A stretch of 64,000 nucleotides of DNA from Legionella oakridgensis ATCC 33761 = DSM 21215 (lineage in GTDB: Bacteria; Pseudomonadota; Gammaproteobacteria; Legionellales; Legionellaceae). Positions 46,865 to 56,716 of the stretch are shown piece by piece; the stretch's first letter is position 1, and each line of letters begins with the position of its first letter. The stretch is from NCBI RefSeq assembly GCF_000512355.1, contig NZ_CP004006.1, positions 735,001 to 799,000 of the forward strand, in the 5' to 3' direction. A program made the position numbers and the translations under genes. Below the pieces are notes generated by a model. It searched no databases. It saw nothing but the letters and a program-made list of their open reading frames with translations, and was not told the origin of the DNA.

Positions 46865-47572
46865 TTAAGCGCTTTTTTGGATTTTAATCAGATCAATGAT
46901 TCCGGTTTCGGCCAAGGCCAGCATGTCATTAAGTTGTGCGCGATTGAAGCTGCCATCTTCTGCTGTTCCCTGAACTTCAATAAAATGGCCATGTTCATTC
47001 ATCACGACATTCATATCCGTTTCTGCCAAGACGTCTTCCGCATAATCCAGGTCAAGCACTGGTTGTCCACGGTAAATGCCAACAGAAACAGCAGCAACCT
47101 GCGTAAATACAGGAAGCTTGCGTAATTTTTCTCGAGTAACCATCCAGGCCAGGGCGTCCTTTAAGGCAACGCATGCACCAGTAATTGCTGCTGTGCGAGT
47201 GCCGCCATCGGCCTGGATAACATCGCAATCCAGGGTAATGGTGTTTTCACCCAATGTTTTTAAATCAAGGCAAGTACGTAAAGAACGGCCTATAAGACGT
47301 TGAATTTCCAACGTTCTGCCGCCTTGTTTTCCTTTGCTGGCTTCTCGTTCAGTGCGACTGTGAGTTGCACGCGGCAGCATGCCGTATTCGGCAGTAACCC
47401 ATCCCTGATTTTTTCCTTTAAGGAATCTTGGTACGCCATCTATAACCGATGCGGTACACAACACACGGGTTTGCCCAAATTCGACAAGTACAGAACCTTC
47501 CGCGTGATTTGTGAAATTGCGGGTTATTTTTACCGTTCTTAATTGATTTGGTTCACGATGACTGGGACGCAT
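46865..47572 (-). CDS. rph: Ribonuclease PH
   Basis: Phosphorolytic 3'-5' exoribonuclease that trims tRNA 3' ends. The 235-residue protein has the signature [39 protein letters not shown], the phosphate-binding [14 protein letters not shown] and [22 protein letters not shown] lies 7 nt upstream of the ATG. It is divergent from yicC, a conserved pairing. Confidence 0.97.
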   Translation of the reverse strand: MRPSHREPNQLRTVKITRNFTNHAEGSVLVEFGQTRVLCTASVIDGVPRFLKGKNQGWVTAEYGMLPRATHSRTEREASKGKQGGRTLEIQRLIGRSLRTCLDLKTLGENTITLDCDVIQADGGTRTAAITGACVALKDALAWMVTREKLRKLPVFTQVAAVSVGIYRGQPVLDLDYAEDVLAETDMNVVMNEHGHFIEVQGTAEDGSFNRAQLNDMLALAETGIIDLIKIQKSA

Positions 47573-47681
47573 GATGAAATCCTTGCAAAAATAGGCGAGT
47601 ATATATCATTTTTACTGCTATTTTCGAGTTTTTGTGAAGCCAATTTTAGGATGTATGAGCGTTAATTGCTTGCAATTGGGT

Positions 47682-47709
47682 TTGCATTTGTACAAATTTC
47701 GGGTATAGT
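47682..47709 (+). promoter_or_regulatory. Putative sigma-70 promoter of yicC-gmk
   Basis: TTGCAT (47682-47687) and TATAGT (47704-47709), 16-nt spacer, 29 nt upstream of the yicC ATG. Motif match only. Confidence 0.5.
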
Positions 47710-47738
47710 CGCGCAACATTTGTTGGGCCGGAATTCAT

Positions 47739-48605
47739 ATGACTCATAGTATGACTGCGTTTTCCAGAGCGCAAAATCAAGTTGGTTCTACGATGATTTG
47801 TTGGGAATTAAAATCTGTTAATCATCGTTACCTTGAAGCCTCTTTTCGCTTACCTGAATCATTTCGGTTTCTGGAAGCTGATTTAAGACAACAGTTACGA
47901 GGTCAGATAAGTCGTGGTAAATTGGAATGCCTGCTTAAATTAAGTGATGCAGCTACCGAACAACAAAATGTGGTGATTAACGAAGGCTTAATGAAGGCTT
48001 TATTGGGCGTTGGGGAGAAGCTGTCCATGGAGCAACAATTGGCAAATGATTTGACGGTGGGTTGGATTCTTTCCTGGCCAGGGGTAGTTCAATTAAGTCA
48101 GCCAGAGACAGAAACTTTGCATCAGCACATAGAATATTTATTCCAAGAGGCTTTACAACAATTTTTAGAAGCGCGAGCAACGGAAGGGGAAGGTTTACGG
48201 AATTTTATAAAAACACGATTAAGCATGCTTAATGACGAAATTAAACAAACACGTGAGTTGGTGGAATCTCTTCCTTCTCAAACACGGGAGAAATTGTTGA
48301 GTCGGCTGCAAGGATTACAACTGGATGTATCCGAATCGAGATTTGAGCAGGAGATTGCTTTGATGTTAACTCGCCTCGATGTTAGCGAGGAATTAGACAG
48401 GCTGCAAATTCATGTTGATGAAGTTGCACGGGTGTTGCAAAGTGGTGAAGCAGTAGGAAGACGGCTTGATTTTCTAATGCAGGAATTAAATCGAGAAGCA
48501 AATACACTTGGCTCTAAATCGGATTCTGCAGCTTTAACGCAGCACGCAGTGGAAATGAAAGTTTTAATAGAACAAATGCGAGAGCAAATTCAAAATATAG
48601 AGTAA
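47739..48605 (+). CDS. yicC: YicC family endoribonuclease
   Basis: 288 residues. N-terminal YicC domain (MTHSMTAFSRAQ, WELKSVNHRYLEASFRLPE) and the C-terminal DUF1732 domain (RLDVSEELDRLQIHVDE...GRRLDFLMQELNREANTLGSKS). E. coli YicC is an RNase that acts on small RNAs such as RyhB. Six nt upstream of gmk, so co-transcribed. Confidence 0.95.
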   Translation: MTHSMTAFSRAQNQVGSTMICWELKSVNHRYLEASFRLPESFRFLEADLRQQLRGQISRGKLECLLKLSDAATEQQNVVINEGLMKALLGVGEKLSMEQQLANDLTVGWILSWPGVVQLSQPETETLHQHIEYLFQEALQQFLEARATEGEGLRNFIKTRLSMLNDEIKQTRELVESLPSQTREKLLSRLQGLQLDVSESRFEQEIALMLTRLDVSEELDRLQIHVDEVARVLQSGEAVGRRLDFLMQELNREANTLGSKSDSAALTQHAVEMKVLIEQMREQIQNIE

Positions 48606-48611
48606 AAAATA

Positions 48612-49241
48612 ATGATCAAAGAATGCCCTGGAAGTCTGTTTATTGTAGCAGCTCCCTCTGGAGGAGGGAAAACCAGCTTGGTAAAAAAACTGATCAGCAC
48701 TGTATCGGATATAGAAGTTTCTATCTCACATACAACACGAAAAAAGAGGCCTGGCGAAAAAGAGGGCGTTGATTATTATTTTGTTGAAGAGCAAGAATTT
48801 GAGGCGATGGTTGCAGAAGGCAATTTTATTGAACATGCCCAAGTGTTTAATCATCACTATGGGACATCTAAAGTGCAAATTTATAATCGGCTGCATGCCG
48901 GCCTAGATGTTGTCCTTGATATTGATTGGCAAGGCGCGCAACAAATCAAAAAATTATTTGTCGATGCAGTGAGTGTTTTTGTTGTCCCTCCCTCGTTAGC
49001 GATTTTAAAACAGCGTTTAATGGCAAGGCAGCAAGATGATGCACAAGTAATCAGAAACCGCATGCAGCGTGCGCAAGATGAGCTTAGTCATTATTCCGAA
49101 TTTGATTATCTTATTGTGAATGATGATTTTAATAAAGCGGCTAACGAGTTGCAGGCGATTGTTATTGCGCATCGGTTGCGTATGGAGCGCCAGTTACGGC
49201 AAGAAAGAAAATTACTTTCTTTCTTGTTATCACCGCAGTAA
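48612..49241 (+). CDS. gmk: Guanylate kinase
   Basis: Phosphorylates GMP to GDP with ATP. The 209-residue protein has the P-loop [10 protein letters not shown], the GMP-binding [22 protein letters not shown] segment, and the lid region with [13 protein letters not shown]. It links nucleotide supply to the (p)ppGpp gene spoT downstream. Confidence 0.97.
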   Translation: MIKECPGSLFIVAAPSGGGKTSLVKKLISTVSDIEVSISHTTRKKRPGEKEGVDYYFVEEQEFEAMVAEGNFIEHAQVFNHHYGTSKVQIYNRLHAGLDVVLDIDWQGAQQIKKLFVDAVSVFVVPPSLAILKQRLMARQQDDAQVIRNRMQRAQDELSHYSEFDYLIVNDDFNKAANELQAIVIAHRLRMERQLRQERKLLSFLLSPQ

Positions 49242-49309
49242 AATATGCAGCCATTGCTAAATATCCATAGGTATGGGTATATACTTTATTTAGATAAGGG
49301 GATTCAATT

Positions 49310-49513
49310 ATGGCACGGGTTACTGTTGAAGATTGTTTAGAGCATGTAAATAATCGATTTGAATTAGTGATGTTAGCTTCCAAACGAGCTCGTGAAATTG
49401 CTGTGCGTGGCGCACAACCAATGGTTGAATGGGAAAATGACAAGCCAACCGTTGTTGCATTGCGCGAGATTGCTGAAGGTTTAGTTACTCGAGAGATGTT
49501 GGACAAAGAATAG
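49310..49513 (+). CDS. rpoZ: RNA polymerase omega subunit
   Basis: 67-residue subunit that helps assemble beta' and takes part in ppGpp binding. [23 protein letters not shown] and the AREIAVRG segment are diagnostic. GGGGA precedes the ATG. gmk-rpoZ-spoT is the standard gammaproteobacterial order. Confidence 0.97.
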   Translation: MARVTVEDCLEHVNNRFELVMLASKRAREIAVRGAQPMVEWENDKPTVVALREIAEGLVTREMLDKE

Positions 49514-49883
49514 ATTAAATGTGCATAAGATTTTGAATTAATCGTCCAATGCATGCTACATTGCTTGCGGGGCTTTTGATTCAAAGTAAAAACCCATTCA
49601 TCACTTAAGTATCCATCATGGCCTGTTTTGCAGGGCATGCTCGCCTGCTGATTCTCCATATAATAAAATTCCATAATTTTTAAAGTTGATGAATGCCTGG
49701 CTGTCAGTTGCAGCAGGGTTTTTGCAAACTCTGGAGCAAGATAGGAATTGTTTTCAACGGAGAAATTTGGATACACTTGTTTGAATTGAACACAAATTTT
49801 ACCTCAGAAATGGGGAGTTTTTGCATACATCCTAAGCATTTTAAAGCAAGGTATAATATATGGCGGAAACGCAGGAGTGTCGT
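49514..49883 (+). other. rpoZ-spoT intergenic region
   Basis: 370 bp, long for this normally tight junction. TATAAT at 49853-49858 may be a spoT promoter -10. A minus-strand frame here reads like protein (for example YLAPEFAKTLLQLTARH) but continues without stop through rpoZ antisense and has a stop near its only plausible start, so it is at best a gene remnant. Confidence 0.4.
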
Positions 49884-52007
49884 GTGAATTATTTCAAGGA
49901 TTTGCATGAAGAGCTGAAATGCTATCTTGAGCCAGAGCAGATAGAAAAATGCCGTCAAGCTTATCAAATTGCCAATAAAGCGCATCAAGGCCAAATGCGC
50001 CGTTCTGGTGAACCTTATATTACTCATCCTGTTGCTGCAGCCCTGATTCTTGCAAAAATGCGACTTGATTATCAGACGATTATGGCCACTTTATTACATG
50101 ATGTGGTTGAAGATACTGCATTGAGTAAAACCGATTTAATCGAACAATTTGGGCAAGAGGTAACTGCCTTGGTCGATGGAGTAACCAAGTTAACCAAAAT
50201 TAAATTTGAATCACGAGCTGAGGCACAAGCTGAGAACTTTCGCAAAATGGTATTGGCGATGGTTAAAGACATACGAGTGATTATCGTGAAGCTGGCTGAT
50301 CGTCTTCACAATATGAGAACGTTGGGTGTTATGCCCAGACCAAAGAAAAAACGTATCGCAATTGAGACGCTGGAAATATATGCTCCGATTGCCAATCGTT
50401 TGGGGATGCATGCTATTTATACTGAATTGGAGGATCTTGGATTTAATGCCTTGTATCCTATGCGTTATCGCGCCATTAAATCGGCGGTGGAAAAAGCTCG
50501 CGGCAATCGGCGAGAATTGACGCAAAAAATTGAGCGTGATTTACAACAGGCGCTTGATAAGTTGAAGATTCCCTATGAACATGTGTTTGGTCGAGAGAAA
50601 CATTTATATAGCATTTATCGCAAAATGCGCCTTAAAAAAGCTTCTTTTGCTGAAATTACTGATGTCTTTGCATTTCGTGTTATTACTGAAGATATTGATT
50701 CGTGTTACCGCGTGTTGGGTGCTTTGCATCAGACTTATAAACCGGTCCCTCAGCGATTTAAAGATTATATTGGTATTCCCAAGGTGAATGGTTATCAATC
50801 TTTACATACCACGCTTTTTGGTCCATACGGCATTCCACTTGAGGTTCAAATTCGTACGCAGGATATGAATAATGTTGCTGAAAACGGGGTGGCGGCGCAC
50901 TGGATCTATAAATCGTCTGGTCTGGAAGTGAATGAAGCTCAATTGCGTGCCCGTGATTGGGTGCAGCGTTTGTTGGAAATGCAACGCAGTACGGGGAATT
51001 CGCTGGAATTTATTGAAAACGTCAAAATTGATTTGTTTCCGGACGAAGTGTATGTTTTTACGCCAAAAGGCGATATTATGGAACTTCCCAAGGGAGCAAC
51101 ACCTGTGGATTTTGCTTATACCGTTCATTCTGATGTGGGCAATAGTTGTGTGGCAGCCAAAGTCAATCGCCGTTTAGTACCGCTTAGTATTCCTTTAACG
51201 AATGGGCAAACCGTAGAAGTGATCACCGCACCAGGAGCTCGTCCTAATCCTTCTTGGTTGAATTTTGTCGTAACGGGTAAAGCTCGTAGTAATATCCGCA
51301 GTTTCTTAAAAAGTCAGCAGCATGTGGAATCGGTGGTATTGGGTCAAAGGCTTTTGGAACAATCATTTACTGAACTTGGTAGTGATTTTTTAAAAATTCC
51401 GCAAGAGTCCCTACAGGCGTTACTCAGTGATCTGAATTATAAAACATTGGATGATTTATTATATGCCATTGGGATTGGTAATCAGATGCCTACGGTAATT
51501 GCCAGACGTCTTGTGGTTGCCCAGGAAAATGGTGATTTGATAAAGTCCAGCAAAAGCCGGCCTTTGGCCATCAAAGGCACAGAAGGCATGGTGGTGCATT
51601 TTGCCGAATGTTGCCAACCAATTCCCGGTGACAATATCGTAGGACGTTTCCAACAAGGCCGAGGTATATTGGTGCATACTAGCGATTGTCCTACTATTAA
51701 TCAAATAAGAACCAACCCTGAACAATTTATTTCATTACGTTGGGATGAAGAAGTCCAAGGTGAATTTTGGGTAGATATTACGGTTGAGGTGGAAAATCAG
51801 CGTGGGGTGCTTGCAGCGCTTGCTACAGCAATTTCTGAGGCAGAATCCAATATTGGTAATATTAACGTTGATCCTCGTGATGGTCGCCACAATGCGGTCA
51901 CTTTTTCACTGAGCGTACAGAACAGGACTCATTTAGCCAGAGTTATGAGACGTTTACGAGCAAATAATGTGGTGATGCGACTCTATCGGAACAAACAAGG
52001 GGAATAA
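49884..52007 (+). CDS. spoT: Bifunctional (p)ppGpp synthetase/hydrolase SpoT
   Basis: Makes and degrades the stringent-response alarmones. The hydrolase domain is intact (TLLHDVVEDT, the HD motif), followed by the synthetase domain (GREKHLYSIYRKM, FAFRVITEDIDSCYRVLG), TGS (VYVFTPKGDIMELPKGATPVDFAY), zinc-finger-type and ACT domains. The frame is open from ATG 49860, but GTG 49884 has AGGAG 6 nt upstream and its product (start VNYFKDLHEEL) aligns with the E. coli SpoT N-terminus, giving 707 residues. An active HD site argues for SpoT rather than RelA. DksA, its co-effector, is also in the window. Confidence 0.95.
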   Translation: MNYFKDLHEELKCYLEPEQIEKCRQAYQIANKAHQGQMRRSGEPYITHPVAAALILAKMRLDYQTIMATLLHDVVEDTALSKTDLIEQFGQEVTALVDGVTKLTKIKFESRAEAQAENFRKMVLAMVKDIRVIIVKLADRLHNMRTLGVMPRPKKKRIAIETLEIYAPIANRLGMHAIYTELEDLGFNALYPMRYRAIKSAVEKARGNRRELTQKIERDLQQALDKLKIPYEHVFGREKHLYSIYRKMRLKKASFAEITDVFAFRVITEDIDSCYRVLGALHQTYKPVPQRFKDYIGIPKVNGYQSLHTTLFGPYGIPLEVQIRTQDMNNVAENGVAAHWIYKSSGLEVNEAQLRARDWVQRLLEMQRSTGNSLEFIENVKIDLFPDEVYVFTPKGDIMELPKGATPVDFAYTVHSDVGNSCVAAKVNRRLVPLSIPLTNGQTVEVITAPGARPNPSWLNFVVTGKARSNIRSFLKSQQHVESVVLGQRLLEQSFTELGSDFLKIPQESLQALLSDLNYKTLDDLLYAIGIGNQMPTVIARRLVVAQENGDLIKSSKSRPLAIKGTEGMVVHFAECCQPIPGDNIVGRFQQGRGILVHTSDCPTINQIRTNPEQFISLRWDEEVQGEFWVDITVEVENQRGVLAALATAISEAESNIGNINVDPRDGRHNAVTFSLSVQNRTHLARVMRRLRANNVVMRLYRNKQGE

Positions 52008-52010
52008 ATC

Positions 52011-52394
52011 ATGCAATCTATTCAAAGCGAACGAGCACCGGCGGCAATAGGCACATACAGTCAGGCAATCAAATGTGGAGATATGGTTTATCTTTCCGGA
52101 CAAATTCCACTCGATCCCAACACCATGCAATTATGCAGCGAAGACGTACAATTGCAAATCGTGCAAGTATTTGACAATTTGTTGGCTGTCTGTGAAGCGG
52201 CAGGCGGCAGTCTTGCTGATGTCGTTAAATTAACGGTTTATCTTATTGATTTGAATCATTTTCCTTTGATTAATGAGACGATGACACGCTATTTTTCAGA
52301 ACCATATCCGGCGAGAGCCGTCATTGGGGTGTCTGCTTTGCCGCGAGGCGCGAATGTTGAAGTAGATGCCATTATGAATTTATCCGGTCGTTAA
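52011..52394 (+). CDS. ridA: RidA family reactive enamine/imine deaminase
   Basis: 127-residue trimeric YjgF/RidA protein that hydrolyses 2-aminoacrylate-type enamines made by PLP enzymes. Conserved [23 protein letters not shown], the Arg of [22 protein letters not shown], all intact. Starts 3 nt after spoT, the conserved spoT-ridA pairing. Confidence 0.96.
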   Translation: MQSIQSERAPAAIGTYSQAIKCGDMVYLSGQIPLDPNTMQLCSEDVQLQIVQVFDNLLAVCEAAGGSLADVVKLTVYLIDLNHFPLINETMTRYFSEPYPARAVIGVSALPRGANVEVDAIMNLSGR

Positions 52395-52489
52395 CCATCT
52401 TAAAGATGGTACGCTTCCTCGGCAATGAAAAATAACCACATGAAGTGACTTAAATCATCAGGAGGATTTGGCAGAGCAAGGGTTTTTAT

Positions 52490-54334
52490 ATGAGTATTTT
52501 CTCCTTTCATAATGTAAGTTTAAATGTTGCAGGAAAACAAATACTTGAACAGGTGAACTGGCAGATTCAACCGCAGGATCGTATTGCATTGGTAGGACGC
52601 AATGGTGCTGGAAAATCAACCTTATTGAAACTGCTGTTAGGAGAAATTATACAAGACAGCGGTCAAACTCAACAGCAGAAAGGATTGCGTATTGCAGGGC
52701 TAACTCAAGAAGTTCCCTTAAATCATGAACAGTCTGTGTATGAAGTTCTAGTGAAAGAACTTGGTGACACCGGGAAAGCATTAGCAAGATTTTACATCTC
52801 TTCGAAGGCAGGTAACACAGAAGAGCTTGCTGAATATCAGCATCAACTTGATCATTTACAGGCTTGGGATTTATTACCACAAGTGGAAGCAATGGCAAGC
52901 CGGTTAGGAATTGATAAAGACGCTCAGATGAGTGCTCTTTCCGGTGGAATGAAGCGCCGAGTACTATTAGCTGCCGCCTTAATTGCAGCCCCTGATCTGT
53001 TAATTCTTGATGAACCAACCAACCATTTGGATATTGGCGCGATTGAATGGTTGGAGTCTTTCCTAAAAACTTATTCAGGCACGTTACTTGTGGTTACTCA
53101 TGATCGAACCTTCCTCAGCCAGGTAGCCAATTGCATTGTAGAAATTGATCGTGGCCAATTGCATTGTTTTAATTGCGGTTATGAAACTTACTTGGACCGT
53201 CGTGAAGCGATGCGTTTACATGAGCAAAGACAGCATGAATTGTTTGATAAACGTTTGGATGAAGAAGAAACATGGATAAGACAAGGCATAAAGGCTAGAC
53301 GTACTCGTAATGAAGGGCGAGTGCGAGCCTTAAAAGCCATGCGGGAAGCACACCGCCAAAGACGCCTGGAAGTTGGTAAAATAAAGACATTGGACCTTGA
53401 AGTTTCTCGCTCAGGAAACTTGGTTATCGAAGCAAAAAATCTCCATTACACCATTGAAGATAAAACCATACTGCGAGATTTCTCCTTTTTATTAACTCGA
53501 GGAGATAAAGTTGGAATTATCGGTGCAAATGGGTGTGGTAAAACCACGTTGGTGCGACTATTGTTGAGCGAGTTGAGCCCGGATTCCGGATCAATACGTC
53601 ATGGGACGTCGCTTGCAATTTCCTATTTTGATCAATTACGTCGTCATTTGGATGAGCAAAAAACCGTCATGGAAAATGTTGGTGATGGTGCGGATTATGT
53701 CACTATCCATGGTAAACAAAAACACGTTGCTTCTTATTTAAGCGAATTTTTATTCCCTTCTGAAAGTTTCCATCGGCCAGTGTCTTCTTTGTCGGGAGGA
53801 GAACGCAATCGTTTGTTATTGGCAAAATTATTTGCAAAGCCGACCAATCTTTTGGTTATGGATGAGCCTACGAATGATTTGGATATAGAAACTCTGGAAT
53901 TATTGGAAGCTATGCTGGTTGATTATCCGGGAACTTTGTTATTAATTAGTCATGATCGAGCGTTTATTAATCAAGTGGTAACAAGTGTGCTTGTGCATGA
54001 AGGTGATGGATATTTTAGTGAAACTGTTGGTGGTTATGACGATTATACAAACACCAAAAGAACACAGGATATTTCCAAAAAGCCTCAGGCTATTCGAAAA
54101 AATAACGCGAATAAACTTGGTTTTAATGAGCAGCGGGAATTAACGCAATTGCCTGTACGTATTGAATCGTTGGAGCAAAGGATAGAAACATTGCAAAGCG
54201 AGATGGCCAAGCCTGAATTTTATCAGCAAGACAGTCAGCTTATTACTGATGTCCACAGGCAATTGGCCGACTGTGAAAAAGCACTGTCGGAATTGTATGA
54301 ACGTTGGGAAGTATTGGAAAATAAAAGAGGTTGA
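52490..54334 (+). CDS. uup: ABC-F family ATPase Uup
   Basis: Soluble ABC-F protein with two ATPase domains acting on ribosomes or DNA structures. The 614 residues include Walker A GRNGAGKST and GANGCGKTT, signatures ALSGGMKRR and SLSGGERNR, Walker B LLILDEPTNHLD and LLVMDEPTNDLD, the linker (WIRQGIKARRTRNEGRVRALKAMR) typical of Uup, and a C-terminal coiled coil (about 540-612) that binds DNA in E. coli Uup. Confidence 0.93.
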   Translation: MSIFSFHNVSLNVAGKQILEQVNWQIQPQDRIALVGRNGAGKSTLLKLLLGEIIQDSGQTQQQKGLRIAGLTQEVPLNHEQSVYEVLVKELGDTGKALARFYISSKAGNTEELAEYQHQLDHLQAWDLLPQVEAMASRLGIDKDAQMSALSGGMKRRVLLAAALIAAPDLLILDEPTNHLDIGAIEWLESFLKTYSGTLLVVTHDRTFLSQVANCIVEIDRGQLHCFNCGYETYLDRREAMRLHEQRQHELFDKRLDEEETWIRQGIKARRTRNEGRVRALKAMREAHRQRRLEVGKIKTLDLEVSRSGNLVIEAKNLHYTIEDKTILRDFSFLLTRGDKVGIIGANGCGKTTLVRLLLSELSPDSGSIRHGTSLAISYFDQLRRHLDEQKTVMENVGDGADYVTIHGKQKHVASYLSEFLFPSESFHRPVSSLSGGERNRLLLAKLFAKPTNLLVMDEPTNDLDIETLELLEAMLVDYPGTLLLISHDRAFINQVVTSVLVHEGDGYFSETVGGYDDYTNTKRTQDISKKPQAIRKNNANKLGFNEQRELTQLPVRIESLEQRIETLQSEMAKPEFYQQDSQLITDVHRQLADCEKALSELYERWEVLENKRG

Positions 54335-54336
54335 TC

Positions 54337-54756
54337 ATGTTATTTACCCTGGCATTAATTATTCTAGGGGCAACGGTTGTGGTATTTTTTTCGCAAGAAT
54401 TTGCCGGCGTATTTAAAAAAATTTTTGCTATTCCTGGCGTTAAACTATTTATGCCACTTGCGTTTGTCTCCTGGCTGATTGACTCATTTGAACCGTGGGT
54501 GTTCTGGTTGCTATTAAAGTGTAAAGAGGGACTACTCTATCTTATTTATCAATTTGCTGAATGGATGCCTTGGAAAAAAAATGCTGTTGCACTCGCGCAA
54601 ATCTTGATTTTATTTCTATTACCTATGATTGCGATGGGAATCTTATTTCTATGGGCAAAATTTAAAAAAATGCACGAGCCTTGGCCTTATACCTATGATA
54701 TAGGTGTGGTGCTTTGGATTATTAGTTTTATTTTATTAACGGTCTATCGACCTTAA
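54337..54756 (+). CDS. Hypothetical inner-membrane protein
   Basis: About 139 residues with four hydrophobic segments (TLALIILGATVVVFF; FMPLAFVSWLIDSF; LAQILILFLLPMIAMGILFLW; TYDIGVVLWIISFILLTVY). Not recognised beyond that. ATG 54337 has AAGAGG 6 nt upstream, overlapping the uup end, so it is probably co-transcribed with uup; an in-frame TTG at 54331 is less likely. Confidence 0.75.
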   Translation: MLFTLALIILGATVVVFFSQEFAGVFKKIFAIPGVKLFMPLAFVSWLIDSFEPWVFWLLLKCKEGLLYLIYQFAEWMPWKKNAVALAQILILFLLPMIAMGILFLWAKFKKMHEPWPYTYDIGVVLWIISFILLTVYRP

Positions 54757-54795
54757 CGATTCTATTGAGTGGCTATTATTCCTTTTTAAATCCTC

Positions 54796-56055
54796 TCAAG
54801 AGTAGGATTTAAAATTTAGGGGTGATGGTTTTTTCTGGGCTGAACGGTAGCGTTCTTGCAGTTCAACGTCAATGTAGCGATCGGTTGTTGCACTAGAACT
54901 GTGTCCGGCATCGTCACGTACGTGTTCACGAGGCCGAATTTTAACATCCTCTGAAATGCCCGTATGCCTTAGCCAATGCACGGTAGCATCGGCGAGATTA
55001 TCTGCTTCTTCCAGTTGATTCTTTAAACGTAACTGTTCGGCAGCCAAATCAAAACATTGCTGGACAAGTCGACGCAGAGGTGCGGTGTCACTCATAGGAC
55101 CATGGCCACGCAATCGGGGAATTAATGGTGAATTGTCCGCTGGTGAAGGTAGTGGTGACAAACCTAAAAAGGTACGCCAGCGAATAAGGCTGTTCAGCAT
55201 GGCTTCGCTGACAGCAATTTGTCGTTCTTTATTGCCTTTCCCGACGGTGGTGAACCACCAAAACCCATTGCTGTCCTTGGCAAAGTTATTCATGGTCGGA
55301 ATCCAGCGATCGCTTGCGGCTAATTCTGAAATCCGCAAGTACATGCCATACAACATGCTAAGAATAAAACGAGTGCGCTCATGCTTTTCTGGGGTTTCTG
55401 TCGCTAGATTTTCCGCGGCTTGCAATACAGCTTCCCATTGCAACAAGCTTAATCGTCGTATGGGTGCGGTTTGTTGGTGTTTGCGGATGAATTTACTCTT
55501 TTGACGCATCAGGGCAACTGGATTAGAAACTAAATATTCTTCAGCAATTAAAAAATTAAACAGTGTGCTTAAAATGGCAAACATTTCCTGGATGGCGCCT
55601 TGAGATAATTTAAAGCGTGATTCGGCAGGGGAATCCCCTCGTTTTCTTGCTGACTTAGTGACGGTGACGACAAACGGTTTCCACTGAAGATTAGGTATTC
55701 GCTTGCCGTTCTGGTTTGTAAATCGAGGCACTTTTTTCAAGCCAATCCAGTGTGGTGGTGGATTTTGGCAAAAGCGTATAAATTGTTCAATGTCATCACG
55801 TTTTAATTCTGGCAAGGTTGCACCTTTCACATGCCAGCACCATTGCAATAGTCGCTCTGTTTCGCGTCGATAACTGTTAAATGTACCCAAACTGCCATTA
55901 TAACTTTTAAGAAAATTAAGCGCATGATTAAAGTCTTGTTGGAATCGTGGATGAGGAAGAATGGTGGATTCGGGATTTTTATGCAGATGTTCAAGTGTAT
56001 CGAATAACGGCAGAAGTTGTATTTTCATGACTAAATCATTGGAAAACCAGAGCAT
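54796..56055 (-). CDS. Tyrosine-type site-specific recombinase (phage integrase family)
   Basis: 419-residue recombinase. The SAM-like N-terminal domain (about residues 35-110) precedes a catalytic domain with Arg (YGMYLRISELAAS), Lys (VGKGNKERQI), His-x-x-Arg (HWLRHTG), His and nucleophile Tyr (GHSSSATTDRYID). All catalytic residues are present. An internal start at 56028 (MKIQLLPLFD) is possible. It lies just upstream of a four-tRNA array, but I saw no direct att-like duplication of a tRNA end, so island association is unproven. Not XerC/XerD by length. Confidence 0.88.
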   Translation of the reverse strand: MLWFSNDLVMKIQLLPLFDTLEHLHKNPESTILPHPRFQQDFNHALNFLKSYNGSLGTFNSYRRETERLLQWCWHVKGATLPELKRDDIEQFIRFCQNPPPHWIGLKKVPRFTNQNGKRIPNLQWKPFVVTVTKSARKRGDSPAESRFKLSQGAIQEMFAILSTLFNFLIAEEYLVSNPVALMRQKSKFIRKHQQTAPIRRLSLLQWEAVLQAAENLATETPEKHERTRFILSMLYGMYLRISELAASDRWIPTMNNFAKDSNGFWWFTTVGKGNKERQIAVSEAMLNSLIRWRTFLGLSPLPSPADNSPLIPRLRGHGPMSDTAPLRRLVQQCFDLAAEQLRLKNQLEEADNLADATVHWLRHTGISEDVKIRPREHVRDDAGHSSSATTDRYIDVELQERYRSAQKKPSPLNFKSYS

Positions 56056-56212
56056 TATCCTAACGTAAATTTTAATTTATTCACAAGCCGGCTGGAATGG
56101 TTTTGGTGTAACGAGCAGATATTTTTTTGAAACTGCATTTTTATGTCATTCACTTATTGACCTCTAAAGCGGCTGAGAGTATCATTTGCGCTCTGTCCTT
56201 AGGATGGGTTCA

Positions 56213-56289
56213 CGGGGTGTAGCGCAGTCTGGTAGCGCGCCTGCTTTGGGAGCAGGATGTCGGGAGTTCGAATCTCTCCACCCCGACCA
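56213..56289 (+). tRNA. tRNA-Pro (anticodon TGG)
   Basis: 77 nt; acceptor CGGGGTG/CACCCCG, anticodon loop with TGG, T-arm GGGAGTTCGAATCTCTCC, encoded CCA. Confidence 0.95.
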
Positions 56290-56332
56290 AGATGCCCTTC
56301 TTACGGAGGCGATGGGTTTGACCATTATATTT

Positions 56333-56409
56333 GCGCCCGTAGCTCATCTGGATAGAGCATCGGCCTTCTAAGCCGAGGGTAGCAGGTTCGAATCCTGCCG
56401 GGCGTGCCA
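56333..56409 (+). tRNA. tRNA-Arg (anticodon TCT)
   Basis: 77 nt; acceptor GCGCCCG with CGGGCGT (one G-U pair), anticodon TCT, T-arm TTCGAATCC, encoded CCA. Confidence 0.95.
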
Positions 56410-56436
56410 TACGTCAAACAGTATTTTTAAATTTAT

Positions 56437-56513
56437 GGTGGGCGTAGCTCAGTTGGTAGAGCCCCGGGTTGTGATCCCGGTTGTCGTGGGTTCGAGTCCC
56501 ATCGCTCACCCCA
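56437..56513 (+). tRNA. tRNA-His (anticodon GTG)
   Basis: 77 nt including the extra 5' G(-1) that pairs with C73 as is specific to tRNA-His; anticodon GTG, T-arm GGGTTCGAGTCCC, encoded CCA. Confidence 0.94.
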
Positions 56514-56598
56514 GAACTTCGAAATTAAATTGTCTTTTTCTCATTTTATCTTGAGTCTTTACAAGATAGTGCTACTGTTTAATAATTCCACCCTGTTT

Positions 56599-56683
56599 GC
56601 GAAAGTGGCGGAACTGGTAGACGCGCTGGATTTAGGTTCCAGTGGGGTAACCCGTGAGAGTTCGAGTCTCTCCTTTCGTACCA
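56599..56683 (+). tRNA. tRNA-Leu (anticodon TAG)
   Basis: 85 nt class II tRNA with a long variable arm; acceptor GCGAAAG/CTTTCGT, anticodon loop TTTAGGT (TAG), encoded CCA. It ends 33 nt before tig. Confidence 0.94.
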
Positions 56684-56716
56684 TATTGTATAAAATAATT
56701 TCCAAGAGGTGATTAC

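Noticed and set aside
49162-49776. 204-codon minus-strand frame over gmk end, rpoZ and the rpoZ-spoT gap, whose first part looks protein-like
   Set aside because: It runs antisense through rpoZ, a certain gene, and no upstream in-frame start extends it without meeting a stop; at most the first 85 codons are a gene relic.
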